A stretch of 64,000 bases of DNA from Fodinicurvata fenggangensis DSM 21160 (GTDB lineage: Bacteria; Pseudomonadota; Alphaproteobacteria; Kiloniellales; DSM-21159), in contig NZ_JMLV01000002.1 of NCBI RefSeq assembly GCF_000686045.1, positions 248,001 through 312,000 of the forward strand, written 5' to 3'. Below are positions 8,904 to 17,824 of the stretch, one piece after another (positions within the stretch are counted from its first letter, which is position 1; the number at the start of each line of letters is the position of its first letter). The position numbers and the translations under genes are program-made. The notes below the pieces were generated by a model. It was not told where the DNA came from and did not search any database. It worked only from the letters and a program-made list of their open reading frames with translations.

Positions 8904-10202
8904 TCAGGAGGCCAGACGCTGCTGCTTCTGGCTGTTTCCGTTGTTCGGGCGGCGCTTGCGCTGGGGGGCCTGACCGTTGCCCCCGGGACGATTGTCGGAA
9001 CCACCGTTCCTCGGACCGCTCTTGCGCGCTTTCCCGGACGCCGGACCGCGGCTGTTGCCGGACATTTCTGCCGGCCTGGAACTGCCATCCAGAGTCGCCA
9101 GATGGCCACCCGTCAGGCGCTCGATGTCGCGCAGATATGTACGTTCGTCCGGACTGCAGAAGGAAATGGCCAGTCCGGATGCGCCGGCGCGGGCTGTCCG
9201 GCCGATACGGTGGACATAGCTTTCCGGCACATTGGGCAGGTCATAGTTGATGACATGCGTCACGCCGCTGACATCGATGCCGCGCGCGGCAATGTCGGTG
9301 GCGACCAGGATGCGGGCCTTGCCCTTGCGGAAGGCACCCAGGGCACGTTCACGCTGGCTCTGGCTCTTGTTGCCATGCAAAGCGTTGGACTGCAGACCGG
9401 CGGTTTCCAGGTCGCGGGCCACACGGTCCGCACCACGCTTCGTGCGGGTAAAGACCAGTGCCCGGGCATCCGGTGCGTCGGACAGAATCTCGCGCAGCAG
9501 GTTCGCCTTGCCGCCGCCCTGTACGAACGCGATCTTCTGGTCGATACGATCGGCCGTCGTCGCGGCAGCAGCCACCTCGACGCGCACAGGATCGTTCAGG
9601 AACTTGGCAGCCAGGCCGGCGATGGAGTTGGGCATGGTGGCCGAGAACAGCAGGGTCTGCCGCTTGTTCGGAACCAGCTTGGCAATGCGTTCGAGGGCGT
9701 GGATGAAGCCCAGGTCCAGCATCTGGTCGGCCTCGTCCAGGACCAGGACCTCGACGTCGTGCAGCTGTACGGCGCGCTGGTCCACCAGATCCAGAAGGCG
9801 GCCCGGTGTCGCAACAAGAACGTCGACGCCCTTGTTCAGCGCAATGGCCTGCTTGCGGACGGGCACGCCGCCGACAACGCAGGCGACATGCTGGTGCGTA
9901 AAGCGGGCATAGCTGCGCAGATGATCCGCGATCTGGCCTGCCAGTTCACGCGTCGGGCTGAGAATCAGGGAGCGGCAGCTCTTGGGTGCCGGGCGACGGT
10001 CCTGCGCCTTCAGACGCTGCAGCAGCGGCAGGCCGAAGGCGGCTGTCTTGCCGGTTCCCGTCTGGGCAATGCCTAACAGGTCCTTATCCTGCAGCACCAG
10101 CGGAATGGCGCGCTCCTGGATCGGTGTGGGGGTTACGAAGTTCTGGGCGCTCAGCGCCTTGAGAAGCTCGGCATTGAGGCCGAGATCGTTGAATGAAGTC
10201 AA
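8904..10202 (-). CDS. rhlE: DEAD-box ATP-dependent RNA helicase, RhlE-like
   Basis: Cytoplasmic RNA helicase of about 432 aa, probably acting in ribosome assembly or RNA turnover. Visible motifs, in order: Q motif (TPTPIQERAIP), motif I AQTGTGKT, motif II LDEADQMLD, motif III SAT, and motif VI HRIGRTARAG. A low-complexity basic tail (KRKRR and Asn/Gly-rich) follows the core. The family-like N-terminus begins with a TTG at 10202 (reading M-TSFNDLGL), with TAGGT just upstream. A GTG at 10256 would add 18 residues without family similarity, so the start is uncertain. The cluster around it gives no functional hint. Confidence 0.9.
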   Translation of the reverse strand: MTSFNDLGLNAELLKALSAQNFVTPTPIQERAIPLVLQDKDLLGIAQTGTGKTAAFGLPLLQRLKAQDRRPAPKSCRSLILSPTRELAGQIADHLRSYARFTHQHVACVVGGVPVRKQAIALNKGVDVLVATPGRLLDLVDQRAVQLHDVEVLVLDEADQMLDLGFIHALERIAKLVPNKRQTLLFSATMPNSIAGLAAKFLNDPVRVEVAAAATTADRIDQKIAFVQGGGKANLLREILSDAPDARALVFTRTKRGADRVARDLETAGLQSNALHGNKSQSQRERALGAFRKGKARILVATDIAARGIDVSGVTHVINYDLPNVPESYVHRIGRTARAGASGLAISFCSPDERTYLRDIERLTGGHLATLDGSSRPAEMSGNSRGPASGKARKSGPRNGGSDNRPGGNGQAPQRKRRPNNGNSQKQQRLAS

Positions 10203-10544
10203 TTTACCTATATTTCCGGTTTGCCCAGACGTGCCGCACAAAAGAACGGCTTGCACGTCTTTCCAGGAAAGGCGTGCGCCCGGGGCTGTATGAAAGCCCC
10301 GCGTGAAAAGGCTGACGATAATTCATGATTGAGACTTCGACCGGAAGACAGGGACGCTTTGGCAAGCTCCCGCACGCAGTCGGGTGATCCGGTGAAGTGC
10401 CCTAATATGTCTATTGTGCAGCGCAAAAAGTCAAGTTGTCTTTTTCAGGCTTCAGTCAAAAATTGAATCGCTCAGGGAAAATACACAGATCTGAAGGAGG
10501 TAAACTTGGCCCGCCTGACCCCCCCCTGTGATTGGGAGAAAAAC
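10203..10544. other. Divergent intergenic region: helicase leader and stress-protein upstream region
   Basis: About 340 bases without a convincing gene separate the helicase (minus) from the universal stress gene (plus). On the minus strand a TTGACT element around 10430 implies a leader of roughly 200 nt for the helicase mRNA. A 7-bp perfect inverted repeat (CGGGGCT at 10281-10287 with AGCCCCG at 10295-10301) lies inside it. Long structured leaders are common on cold-inducible helicase genes, but that role is inference. A perfect AAGGAGGT lies at 10494-10501 on the plus strand. Confidence 0.4.
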
Positions 10545-11369
10545 ATGACACTCAAGACCCTGCTCGTTCATGTCGATGACACCCCGGCCGGCAAGGCACG
10601 ACTTGATGCGGCCGTCACTCTTGCCGGCGATAAGGATGCCCACCTCGTGGGCCTTGGAATTCGCCCCCCGGAACCGGTGCCCGCCTATGGGGCCGCCGTC
10701 ATACCCAAGGCGCTCGTTCGTGACATCTCCAAGGAGAACGACGAGCACATGAGCGCGCTTCGCAAGCGGTTCGAGGAAAAGCTGCGTCAGGCTGGCCGCG
10801 AGGCCGCCAGCGAATGGCGTGCCGTCACCGGTGAGCCGGAGGACTCGGCCAGCCTTCATGGTCGCTACTCGGATCTCATGATCCTGGGCCAGGTGGGACT
10901 GAAACAGACACCCGAAGCTCTGCGGGACCTGGCCGAGGCCGTGATCCTGGAAAGCGGCCGGCCGGTCCTGGTGATTCCGGAAAAGGGTGCGTCAACCTCC
11001 ATCGGACGCCGCATCCTGGTTGCCTGGGATGGCAGCCGTGAAGCCGCCCGCGCCGTGTCGGACGCGCTGCCATTCCTGCGCGACTCCGAAAAGGTGACCC
11101 TACTGTCGGTGAAATCCAAAGCGTCCCAGGAATTTCCCGGCGCAGACATAGCCGCACATCTCGACCGCCACGGGGTCAATGTCGAGACCGATAGCCAGAC
11201 CGCACAGGGCGCCACAGGCGAAGTCATCATGAAGCAAGCCGAGAGCCTTGGCTGTGACCTGATTGTCACCGGCGCCTATGGGCACGCGCGCTGGCGTGAA
11301 ATCGTGCTGGGCGGCGTCACCAACACGCTGCTTCGGCGCAGTCCGCTTCCGGTCTTCATGTCCCACTGA
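10545..11369 (+). CDS. Universal stress protein with tandem UspA domains
   Basis: Cytoplasmic protein of 274 aa made of two UspA folds (about residues 1-140 and 150-274). The second domain carries the ATP-binding-type signature ending GAYGHARWREIVLGGVTNT. The first domain is more degenerate. The ATG at 10545 has GGGAG 6 nt upstream and gives the family N-terminus MTLKTLLVHVD. An alternative TTG at 10506 sits 4 nt after a perfect AAGGAGGT and would add 13 residues. The gene stands alone and ends in a strong terminator; the stimulus is not evident. Confidence 0.9.
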   Translation: MTLKTLLVHVDDTPAGKARLDAAVTLAGDKDAHLVGLGIRPPEPVPAYGAAVIPKALVRDISKENDEHMSALRKRFEEKLRQAGREAASEWRAVTGEPEDSASLHGRYSDLMILGQVGLKQTPEALRDLAEAVILESGRPVLVIPEKGASTSIGRRILVAWDGSREAARAVSDALPFLRDSEKVTLLSVKSKASQEFPGADIAAHLDRHGVNVETDSQTAQGATGEVIMKQAESLGCDLIVTGAYGHARWREIVLGGVTNTLLRRSPLPVFMSH

Positions 11370-11391
11370 GCAGCCAGACAGAACCAGATGC

Positions 11392-11427
11392 AGGAAGACC
11401 GGCGGTCACCGCCGGTCTTCCTGTTTT
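11392..11427 (+). terminator. Rho-independent terminator of the universal stress gene
   Basis: A perfect 14-bp stem (AGGAAGACCGGCGG and its complement) with a 3-nt TCA loop is followed by GTTTTC on the plus strand. It lies 22 nt after the universal stress stop and 26 nt before the convergent infC stop, so the hairpin may also serve infC, although the U-run is only on the plus side. Confidence 0.9.
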
Positions 11428-11452
11428 CAACCCGTGTCTGGCGGGGCCGTTC

Positions 11453-11989
11453 TCAGCGCGGGGCCATCACCATGGTCATCTGACGGCCTTCCATCTTTGG
11501 CGACTGCTCGATCTTGCCGAGCTCTTCCGTCTCGTCGCGCACCCGATTCAGCAGCTTCAGGCCCAATTCCTGGTGAACCATCTCGCGTCCGCGGAAGCGC
11601 ATGGTCACCTTGACCTTGTCGCCCTCGCTCAGGAACCGCTGGATTGCCCGCATCTTCACGTCGTAGTCGTGCTGGTCGATGTTGGGGCGCATCTTGATTT
11701 CCTTGACCTCGATGGTCTTCTGTTTCTTGCGCGCCTCGTTGGCACGCTTCTGCGCCTCGTACTTGTACTTGCCGTAGTCAAGTATCTTGCAGACGGGCGG
11801 GTCCGCATTGGGAACAATCTCCACGAGATCGAGTCCCGCTTCGTCGGCGCGTTCCATCGCATCGCGTATCTCCACGACGCCGACATTTTCCCCTTCTGCA
11901 TCGATCAGTCGAACCTTGGGGTTGCGAATCTGATCATTTACGCGCGGTCCATCCTTGCTAGGTGCCGCGTCCATTGGTGGTCTTGCTAT
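11453..11989 (-). CDS. infC: Translation initiation factor IF-3, apparent AUA start
   Basis: IF-3 binds the 30S subunit, blocks premature 50S joining and rejects non-canonical start codons. The two-domain factor is evident: N-domain with [16 protein letters not shown], the linker rich in Lys/Arg, and C-domain with [17 protein letters not shown]. The ATG at 11974 has no ribosome site. An in-frame ATA at 11987-11989 gives [10 protein letters not shown], the family N-terminus, and is preceded by GGAG with an 8-nt spacer. I therefore annotate 178 aa from AUA. Rare start codons on infC are a known autoregulatory device. It lies 55 nt downstream of thrS; rpmI and rplT do not follow. Confidence 0.95.
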   Translation of the reverse strand: MARPPMDAAPSKDGPRVNDQIRNPKVRLIDAEGENVGVVEIRDAMERADEAGLDLVEIVPNADPPVCKILDYGKYKYEAQKRANEARKKQKTIEVKEIKMRPNIDQHDYDVKMRAIQRFLSEGDKVKVTMRFRGREMVHQELGLKLLNRVRDETEELGKIEQSPKMEGRQMTMVMAPR

Positions 11990-12044
11990 GGATATGTCTC
12001 CTGTATCTGTTAAGTCCTGTATCCCGGTTCACCGGGGACACTGA

Positions 12045-13967
12045 TTAGTCCGAGGCCCTGTCGGGCGCCCGAGCTTCCCACTCCAGTTTATTCACTGCCT
12101 CTTTCAGCGCAAGCGACTCCTGTTCCTTCGAGCCGAGCCAGCGCAGATTGACGCTTTCACTCTCGGCCTCGCGCTTGCCAACCACGGCAATCACCGGAAC
12201 CTTGGCATGGGAGTGCTCGCGAACCTTGTAATTGATTTTCTCGTTGCGCAGATCCGTTTCCACACGCAGTCCCGCCGCCTCCAGCTGGGCAGCCACTTCC
12301 TTAGCGTAGTCATCCGCCTCGTTGGTTATGGTCGTGACCACCACCTGAAGCGGCGCCAGCCACAAGGGGAAGCGCCCGGCAAAGTTCTCGATCAGGATGG
12401 CAAGGAAGCGCTCGAACGAGCCCAGGATGGCCCGGTGCAGCATGACCGGGCGCTGCCGGCTGCCGTCCTCGGCCACATAGGTGGCCTCCAGACGCTCGGG
12501 CAACACGAAGTCGACCTGCAGCGTCCCGCACTGCCAGTCGCGGCCGATCGCATCCTTCAGCACGAACTCCAGCTTGGGGCCATAGAAGGCACCCTCGCCC
12601 GGGTTCAGGCTATAGCTGAGACCCGCCGCTTCCGTGGCTTCCTTCAACGCCTTTTCGGCCTTGTCCCAGACGTCATCGCTGCCGGCGCGGGTTTCCGGCC
12701 GGTCCGAGAACTTGACCGTGATGTCGGTGAAGCCGAAGTCCTCATAGACCGTCTTCAAGAGATCGCAGAAGCGCTCGGTCTCGCTGACGATCTGGTCCTC
12801 GGTGCAGAAGATATGGGCATCATCCTGGGTGAAGGACCGCACACGCATCAGGCCGTGCAGGGCCCCCGAAGGCTCGTTGCGATGACAGCTTCCGAATTCG
12901 GCCATGCGATAGGGCAGATCGCGATAGCTGGTGATGCCCTGCTTGTAGATCTGCACATGGCCCGGGCAGTTCATCGGCTTGACCGCCAGGATACGGTCCT
13001 CGCTCTCGGCGATGAACATGTGTTCGCGGAACTTCTCCCAGTGGCCCGAAGCCTCCCAGAGATTGCGGTCGATCAGTTGCGGAGTCTTGACCTCGTGATA
13101 ATCCGAGTCTTCCAGGCGACGCCGCATGTATTCCTCGACCGTGCGATAGAGCGTCCATCCATGCGGGTGCCAGAAGACCGAACCGACGGCCTCTTCCTGC
13201 AGATGGAACAGCCCCATCTCCCGGCCCAGGCGACGGTGATCGCGCTTCGCCGCCTCCTCCAGCATGGTCAAATAGGCCTTGAGGCGCTTTTCGTCCTCCC
13301 AGGCCGTACCATAGATGCGCTGGAGCTGTTCGTTGCTGGAGTCGCCCCGCCAGTAGGCACCGGAGACTTTCAGCAGCTTGAAGCCGTGCCCCAGCTTGCT
13401 GGTGGTGGGCAGGTGCGGCCCCAGGCAGAGATCCAGCCAACCGCCCTGGCGATAGATACTGATCACCTCGTCTTCGGGCAGGCTGCGGATATGCTCGGCC
13501 TTGTAGATCTCGCCGATGGATTCGAAGTGGCGGATCGCCTCGTCGCGGTCCCAGACCTCACGCTTGATGGCCTCGTCGCGCTTGACGATCTCGTGCATGC
13601 GCGCCTCGATCTTCTCCAGGTCGTCCTCGGTGAAGGGTTCGTCGCGCGCGAAATCGTAATAGAAGCCATCCGAGGTGGCCGGGCCGAAAGTCACCTGGGT
13701 ATCGGGATAGAGTTCCTGAACCGCTTCAGCCATGACATGGGCCGCATCATGACGCAGCAGCTCAAGGGCATCCTCGTGGTTGCGCGTGACGATCTCCAGC
13801 CGGGCGTCCTGCTCGATCGGCCGCGTCAGATCGCGCAGCTCGCCGTTCACCTTTACGGCCAGGGCCGCCTTGGCCAGGCCGGAGCCGATGGACTCCGCCA
13901 CTTCCTGGCCACTGACAGTGCCCTCGAACTTCTTTTCCGATCCATCCGGCAGCGTGATCGCAACCAT
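12045..13967 (-). CDS. thrS: Threonyl-tRNA synthetase
   Basis: Cytoplasmic class II aminoacyl-tRNA synthetase, 640 aa, full length. An N-terminal TGS domain (about residues 1-62) is followed by the HxxxH-type editing domain ([12 protein letters not shown]). The catalytic domain shows zinc ligands and ATP motifs in [11 protein letters not shown] and [20 protein letters not shown], then the C-terminal anticodon-binding domain (LAPLQVVV onward). It is co-oriented with infC downstream, a common pairing. No T-box or obvious tRNA-mimic leader is seen in front of it. Confidence 0.97.
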   Translation of the reverse strand: MVAITLPDGSEKKFEGTVSGQEVAESIGSGLAKAALAVKVNGELRDLTRPIEQDARLEIVTRNHEDALELLRHDAAHVMAEAVQELYPDTQVTFGPATSDGFYYDFARDEPFTEDDLEKIEARMHEIVKRDEAIKREVWDRDEAIRHFESIGEIYKAEHIRSLPEDEVISIYRQGGWLDLCLGPHLPTTSKLGHGFKLLKVSGAYWRGDSSNEQLQRIYGTAWEDEKRLKAYLTMLEEAAKRDHRRLGREMGLFHLQEEAVGSVFWHPHGWTLYRTVEEYMRRRLEDSDYHEVKTPQLIDRNLWEASGHWEKFREHMFIAESEDRILAVKPMNCPGHVQIYKQGITSYRDLPYRMAEFGSCHRNEPSGALHGLMRVRSFTQDDAHIFCTEDQIVSETERFCDLLKTVYEDFGFTDITVKFSDRPETRAGSDDVWDKAEKALKEATEAAGLSYSLNPGEGAFYGPKLEFVLKDAIGRDWQCGTLQVDFVLPERLEATYVAEDGSRQRPVMLHRAILGSFERFLAILIENFAGRFPLWLAPLQVVVTTITNEADDYAKEVAAQLEAAGLRVETDLRNEKINYKVREHSHAKVPVIAVVGKREAESESVNLRWLGSKEQESLALKEAVNKLEWEARAPDRASD

Positions 13968-14109
13968 GCCGGCGCCTTCCTTCCCACAAGAGAGTCACAA
14001 AACCGATAGAGTGCCGGGACTTAGGGGGCTTTTCATAGGCTGTCAAGAAAAGCCGGGCCTGCTAGCCTGCGGTACAGCCAAGAAAATGCCAGAGAGAAGA
14101 GGAGCCGTC

Positions 14110-14877
14110 ATGAGCGAAGCAGAGCGAACCGCCGAATTTCTGACGTCATCCAATGGGACAGACCTTGCCTGGCGGCGCCTCAAGGGCAGCGCCCCCGGCG
14201 TTGTCTTCCTGGGCGGCTACAAGTCCGACATGACCGGCACCAAGGCCACGGAGCTGGAGCGCCACTGCCAGGCCAGGGGGCAGGCTTTCCTGCGCTTCGA
14301 CTACTCCGGGCACGGAGAGTCCGGTGGCACGTTCGAGGAGGGGACCATAGGGCAGTGGACAGCCGATGCCCTGGACGTGATCGACCAGCTGACGGAAGGG
14401 CCGCAGATTCTGGTGGGCTCCTCCATGGGTGGCTGGGTCATGCTTCTGGCCGCATTGGCCCGCCCGGAACGTGTCGCAGCCCTGGTCGGAATTGCCGCCG
14501 CCCCGGATTTCACCGAGGATCTGATGTGGGAACAGCTGACTGTGGATCTGCGCCAGGAAGTCATGGACAAGGGGCGTCTCGAGGTGCCCTCGGACTATGC
14601 CGACTCGCCCTACATCATTACACGGTCCCTGATCGAGGACGGGCGCCAGCGCCTGCTGCTACGCAAACCGCTCGATATTGCCTGTCCGGTCCGCCTGCTC
14701 CATGGCATGGCCGACAGCGACGTGCCTTACCGCACCGCCATCCGGCTGGCCGAAACCCTGACGACCCCGGATGTGGAGATCAAGTTCGTCAAGTCTGCGG
14801 ATCACCGCTTCTCGACGGAGCGCGATCTGAGTTATCTGAAGGAAACTCTGGACCAGATCACAGCCCGGATCACCTGA
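14110..14877 (+). CDS. Alpha/beta hydrolase, ABHD10-like
   Basis: Predicted cytoplasmic serine hydrolase of 255 aa. The nucleophile elbow GSSMGG places the catalytic serine at residue 105; likely partners are the aspartate in HGMADSDVPY and the histidine in SADHRFS. The YSGHGES loop (oxyanion side) is typical of the family. Similar alphaproteobacterial proteins group with mitochondrial ABHD10, an acyl-protein thioesterase, but the substrate here is unknown. The ATG at 14110 follows GAGGAG; upstream in-frame codons run back into the divergent thrS gene and are not used. Confidence 0.85.
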   Translation: MSEAERTAEFLTSSNGTDLAWRRLKGSAPGVVFLGGYKSDMTGTKATELERHCQARGQAFLRFDYSGHGESGGTFEEGTIGQWTADALDVIDQLTEGPQILVGSSMGGWVMLLAALARPERVAALVGIAAAPDFTEDLMWEQLTVDLRQEVMDKGRLEVPSDYADSPYIITRSLIEDGRQRLLLRKPLDIACPVRLLHGMADSDVPYRTAIRLAETLTTPDVEIKFVKSADHRFSTERDLSYLKETLDQITARIT

Positions 14878-14889
14878 GCAAAACGGGGG

Positions 14890-15804
14890 TCAGTCGATCG
14901 GCTTCAAGTCCTTCAACAGGGCCGACAGGCCGCGTCGATAGTCCGGATACGCCAGGCTGACGCCCAGTTCCTCCTTGATCCGGTGATTGCTGACCCGCTT
15001 GTTGTCGTCATAGAAGCTGCGCGCCATGGGCGACAGGTCCGCCTCCTCGAACGGCACCAGCGGCGGTGGTTCGACGCCCAACAGCTCGGCTGCATGAGCA
15101 ACCACCTCGGCCGGATCTGAAGGATCATCATCGCAGACATTGTAGGCCCGTCCCGGATTCGGATTGGCCATCGAGGCTTCCAGCACCGTTGCAATGTCGT
15201 CCACGTGGATGCGGCTGAAGACCTGACCCGGCTTGAGCAGCCTGCGGGCCTTGCCCTGGCGCAAGCTTTCCAGCTGATTGCGGCCTGGCCCATAGATTCC
15301 GGCCAGGCGAAAGAGATGGACCGGCAGACCCGTCTGCCGCTGAAGCGCGAGCCAGGCCGCCTCGGCATCCGCACGGCGCTGCCCCCGCGTGCCACTTGGA
15401 CGGATGGGGGACTCCTCATCCACCCAGTCTCCATCCGCATTTCCATAGACACCCGTTGTCGAGAGGTATCCGACCCATCTCAAGGAGGTGAGCCTGACAA
15501 TATCCTGCGCATGGGCATTCAGGACGGGGTCACCATCCTCTGAGGGCGGCACGGAACTCAGCAGGTAATCGCTGCCGCTCAGGGCTGCACCAGGATCGGC
15601 CAGCGGTGTCTCGCTATCGAACAGCCAGACCTCGAGTCCGCGTTCGCGTAGGGCGGCCGCCTTGTCTGCGGTGCGGGTCGTCCCGGCAACCTGCCAGCCT
15701 TTATCCAGCAGGCGCTCCGCCAACCTCAGAGCGCTGAATCCCAGACCGAAACAGAAGAGTCTGGGTTGTCCCGTGCCAGGGCTTGCTTTCCGTTCTTCCG
15801 TCAT
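14890..15804 (-). CDS. NAD(P)-binding epimerase/dehydratase-like protein (extended SDR, YeeZ type)
   Basis: Rossmann-fold protein of about 304 aa. The N-terminal nucleotide site reads FGLGFSALRLAERLL, and STTGVYG is the SDR active-site-like segment. RIHVDDIA is a conserved marker of this atypical SDR group. The substrate is unknown. The ATG at 15804 is the first that gives a family-like N-terminus; the frame stays open far upstream through the antisense of the next gene, which I discount. It is convergent with the hydrolase gene (12 nt apart). Confidence 0.8.
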   Translation of the reverse strand: MTEERKASPGTGQPRLFCFGLGFSALRLAERLLDKGWQVAGTTRTADKAAALRERGLEVWLFDSETPLADPGAALSGSDYLLSSVPPSEDGDPVLNAHAQDIVRLTSLRWVGYLSTTGVYGNADGDWVDEESPIRPSGTRGQRRADAEAAWLALQRQTGLPVHLFRLAGIYGPGRNQLESLRQGKARRLLKPGQVFSRIHVDDIATVLEASMANPNPGRAYNVCDDDPSDPAEVVAHAAELLGVEPPPLVPFEEADLSPMARSFYDDNKRVSNHRIKEELGVSLAYPDYRRGLSALLKDLKPID

Positions 15805-15864
15805 CCCGGCAAGATGCCCCAGCAGGCCTTGTCGGCCAAGCGGAGAAAGGGGAAACTTCGGATC

Positions 15865-16707
15865 ATGACTTGGATTCGCGAACCTTCCACGCCCATCATT
15901 TTCTGCCTGTCCCTTCTGCTGGCAATTCAGCTCCTGGGACAGTCTTCCCTGGCCCAGGACGAACCCTCGGCGCCAGAGACAAACGCGACAGGCCTTGAAG
16001 AGGGTGACAACCAGGAACGATACCAGCGCTGCATGGACCTGGCGCGCCATGAACCTGAGAAGGGGTTGGCGGCAGCCCGCCTCTGGCAGGACGAGCCGGA
16101 TCCAGAGCCTGCGGCCGAACACTGTGCCGCCGAAGCCCTGATCGGACTGGAACGCTATGCCGAAGCGGCCCGCCAGCTGGAGCAGCTCAGTGAGCAGGTG
16201 CCGGACGCACGAAAAGGCCAGTTGTTCGCTGACCTGGGCTGGGTCTGGATGATGGCGGAGCAGCCGGAACGCGCCTATGAGGCACAAAGCGAAGCCCTCG
16301 CCCACCAGTCCGGCAATGTCGATCTCTATATCGACCGCAGCATCGCATTGGCCGACATGGGACGCTACTGGGACTCGGTGGATGACTTGAGCCGGGCCCA
16401 CGACCTGGCACCGGAGCGTGTGGATATCCTGACCTTGCGGGCAAGCGCCTATCGCCGTGTGGATGCGCCGCAACTGGCCTTGGACGATGTGCTGCGTGCG
16501 CGCGAACTCTCGCCCAACGACCCCGGCCTGAAGATCCAGGAGGGAATCATGCGCGCTGAATTGGGACAGGCAACCCGAGCAGCAAGCCTCTGGCAGGACG
16601 TCATCAATTCCCAGCCGGGATCAAGAGCCGCCCGGATTGCCCGAGAGAACCTGGAGCAGCTGGGTGAAGAATCGCCTCCAGAGGATGGCGAAAAAGAAAG
16701 CGAATAA
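15865..16707 (+). CDS. Exported TPR-repeat protein
   Basis: Predicted secreted or periplasmic protein of about 280 aa, function unknown. A signal peptide (hydrophobic CLSLLLAIQLL, ending near SLAQD) is followed by an acidic linker and several tetratricopeptide repeats, for example AEALIGLERYAEAARQLEQL and ALDDVLRARELSPNDPGL. The C-terminus is very acidic (PPEDGEKESE). TPR arrays mediate protein contacts. The ATG at 15865 has AAGGGG about 13 nt upstream. The 5' end is divergent from the SDR gene. Confidence 0.75.
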   Translation: MTWIREPSTPIIFCLSLLLAIQLLGQSSLAQDEPSAPETNATGLEEGDNQERYQRCMDLARHEPEKGLAAARLWQDEPDPEPAAEHCAAEALIGLERYAEAARQLEQLSEQVPDARKGQLFADLGWVWMMAEQPERAYEAQSEALAHQSGNVDLYIDRSIALADMGRYWDSVDDLSRAHDLAPERVDILTLRASAYRRVDAPQLALDDVLRARELSPNDPGLKIQEGIMRAELGQATRAASLWQDVINSQPGSRAARIARENLEQLGEESPPEDGEKESE

Positions 16708-16737
16708 AAAAACCGCCGACGAAGTGATCGCCGGCGG
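16706..16737 (-). terminator. Minus-strand intrinsic terminator downstream of fzlA
   Basis: Read on the minus strand, CCGCCG-CGA pairs with TCG-CGGCGG around a 5-nt loop, with one mismatch, and is followed by seven U. It is 217 nt past the fzlA stop and abuts the TPR gene stop. It suggests that fzlA transcripts carry a long AU-rich 3' end. Confidence 0.65.
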
Positions 16738-16739
16738 GT

Positions 16740-16953
16740 GTCAAGTCTTGCCCGTAGCTGTAAAACCACAAGCTGAGATGGAAGACGCCTATAGCTGTAA
16801 TTTCATTTGAGGGGGGTCGTCAATGGAAAATCATACAGTCTCTACATAATATATTGTGGGTATACGGAAAAATGGTGTGATATTTCACCAGCCTGGAAAA
16901 TAAATCTAGCATATTATACTGAATACACTTTTGTAGACTTCTTCGTCAGAACT
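16740..16953. other. AT-rich geneless patch
   Basis: About 210 bases between the TPR gene and fzlA are markedly richer in A and T than the surroundings, notably 16820-16930. The nine bases TAGCTGTAA occur twice, at 16755-16763 and 16792-16800. No open frame of useful length with a ribosome site is seen; the longest forward frame simply runs into the antisense of fzlA. It could be an fzlA 3' UTR, an undiscovered small RNA or a trace of foreign DNA. Confidence 0.4.
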
Positions 16954-17622
16954 TCAGAAGTCCAGGTCGGCGTAGTGCTTTGGCGGTGGATTGCTGGCCA
17001 GGAAGTCCGCCAGGATGGGCCGCATGGAAGGCCGCGACTTGATTCGGGCATACCAGTCGCGTGCGCCTGGATGCTGGTCCCAAGGGACGTGATCCAGGTA
17101 ATCCAGGCAGGAAAGATGAGCCGCCGCCGTCAGGTCGGCCAGCCCAAGGTGATCGCCCGCCAGCCAGTTGCGCCGCTCCGCCAACCAGCCGATGTAATCC
17201 AGATGATGGTGGATGTTGTGATTGGCAGCGCGAATCGCAGAGGAATCGGGGTTGCCCATGCTCAACAGGCGCTTCATCACCTTTTCCTCGATCAGCAGTT
17301 CGGAAACCTCGCGGGCGAACTTCCGGTCGAACCAGTTGACCAGACGCCGCGCTTCGGCGCGGTCCAAAGCTGTCGACCCCAGCAACGAGGGCTCGCTGGA
17401 GGTTTCCTCCAGGTATTCGGCAATCACCTGGGCATCCGGCAGAATGGTTCCGTCACTTTCCACCAGCACCGGGACCTCGCCGGCCGGATTCAGCCTCAGG
17501 AAGGCATCGCGCCGTTCCCAGACCTGTTCGGTTTTTAATTCGACCTCCAGGCCCTTTTCCGCCAGCAACAGGCGGATCTTCCGGCACCCGGGATCCAGAG
17601 GGAGATGATACAGGAGTCTCAT
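16954..17622 (-). CDS. fzlA: FzlA-like glutathione S-transferase-family protein (FtsZ-binding)
   Basis: GST-fold protein of 222 aa: N-terminal thioredoxin-like domain (MRLLYHLPLDPGCRKIRL, LNPAGEVPVLV) and all-helical C-terminal domain (LDYIGWLAERRNWLAGDHL). In Caulobacter, FzlA binds FtsZ, curves its filaments and is needed for division. The C-terminal half and the extreme tail HYADLDF match what I recall of FzlA rather than catalytic GSTs; the assignment is from memory of the family. It is divergent from lepA. A general GST is the alternative. Confidence 0.7.
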   Translation of the reverse strand: MRLLYHLPLDPGCRKIRLLLAEKGLEVELKTEQVWERRDAFLRLNPAGEVPVLVESDGTILPDAQVIAEYLEETSSEPSLLGSTALDRAEARRLVNWFDRKFAREVSELLIEEKVMKRLLSMGNPDSSAIRAANHNIHHHLDYIGWLAERRNWLAGDHLGLADLTAAAHLSCLDYLDHVPWDQHPGARDWYARIKSRPSMRPILADFLASNPPPKHYADLDF

Positions 17623-17824
17623 GGGGTTGGACTATAGCGTTGCCGCCCCCCGCCTGAACAGTCCTGCCTTGCAGGGCGCCTGAGAAATGCCACAACACCT
17701 CGGACAGGCAGACCGCACCCGTCCACAGGCGTTGCGAGCCGGCATATTCCGCCCTATCTTGCGCCGCAACCGGGCTGGGCCGTAACACAGGGCCCCGTCT
17801 CCCAGCCTTTCGATCGAGAGCTCT

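Noticed and set aside
12207-14009. A 600-codon open frame on the plus strand through thrS
   Set aside because: It is fully antisense to thrS, whose class II synthetase motifs are complete. The translation has no family-like pattern, and long antisense frames are expected at this GC content.
13968-14109. T-box or tRNA-mimic leader for thrS
   Set aside because: The spacer is short and shows no T-box core; such elements are also unexpected in alphaproteobacteria.
14890-16473. Extension of the SDR gene to 527 codons
   Set aside because: The extra 220 residues are antisense to the TPR gene, which has a signal peptide and repeats. The family core starts at the ATG at 15804.
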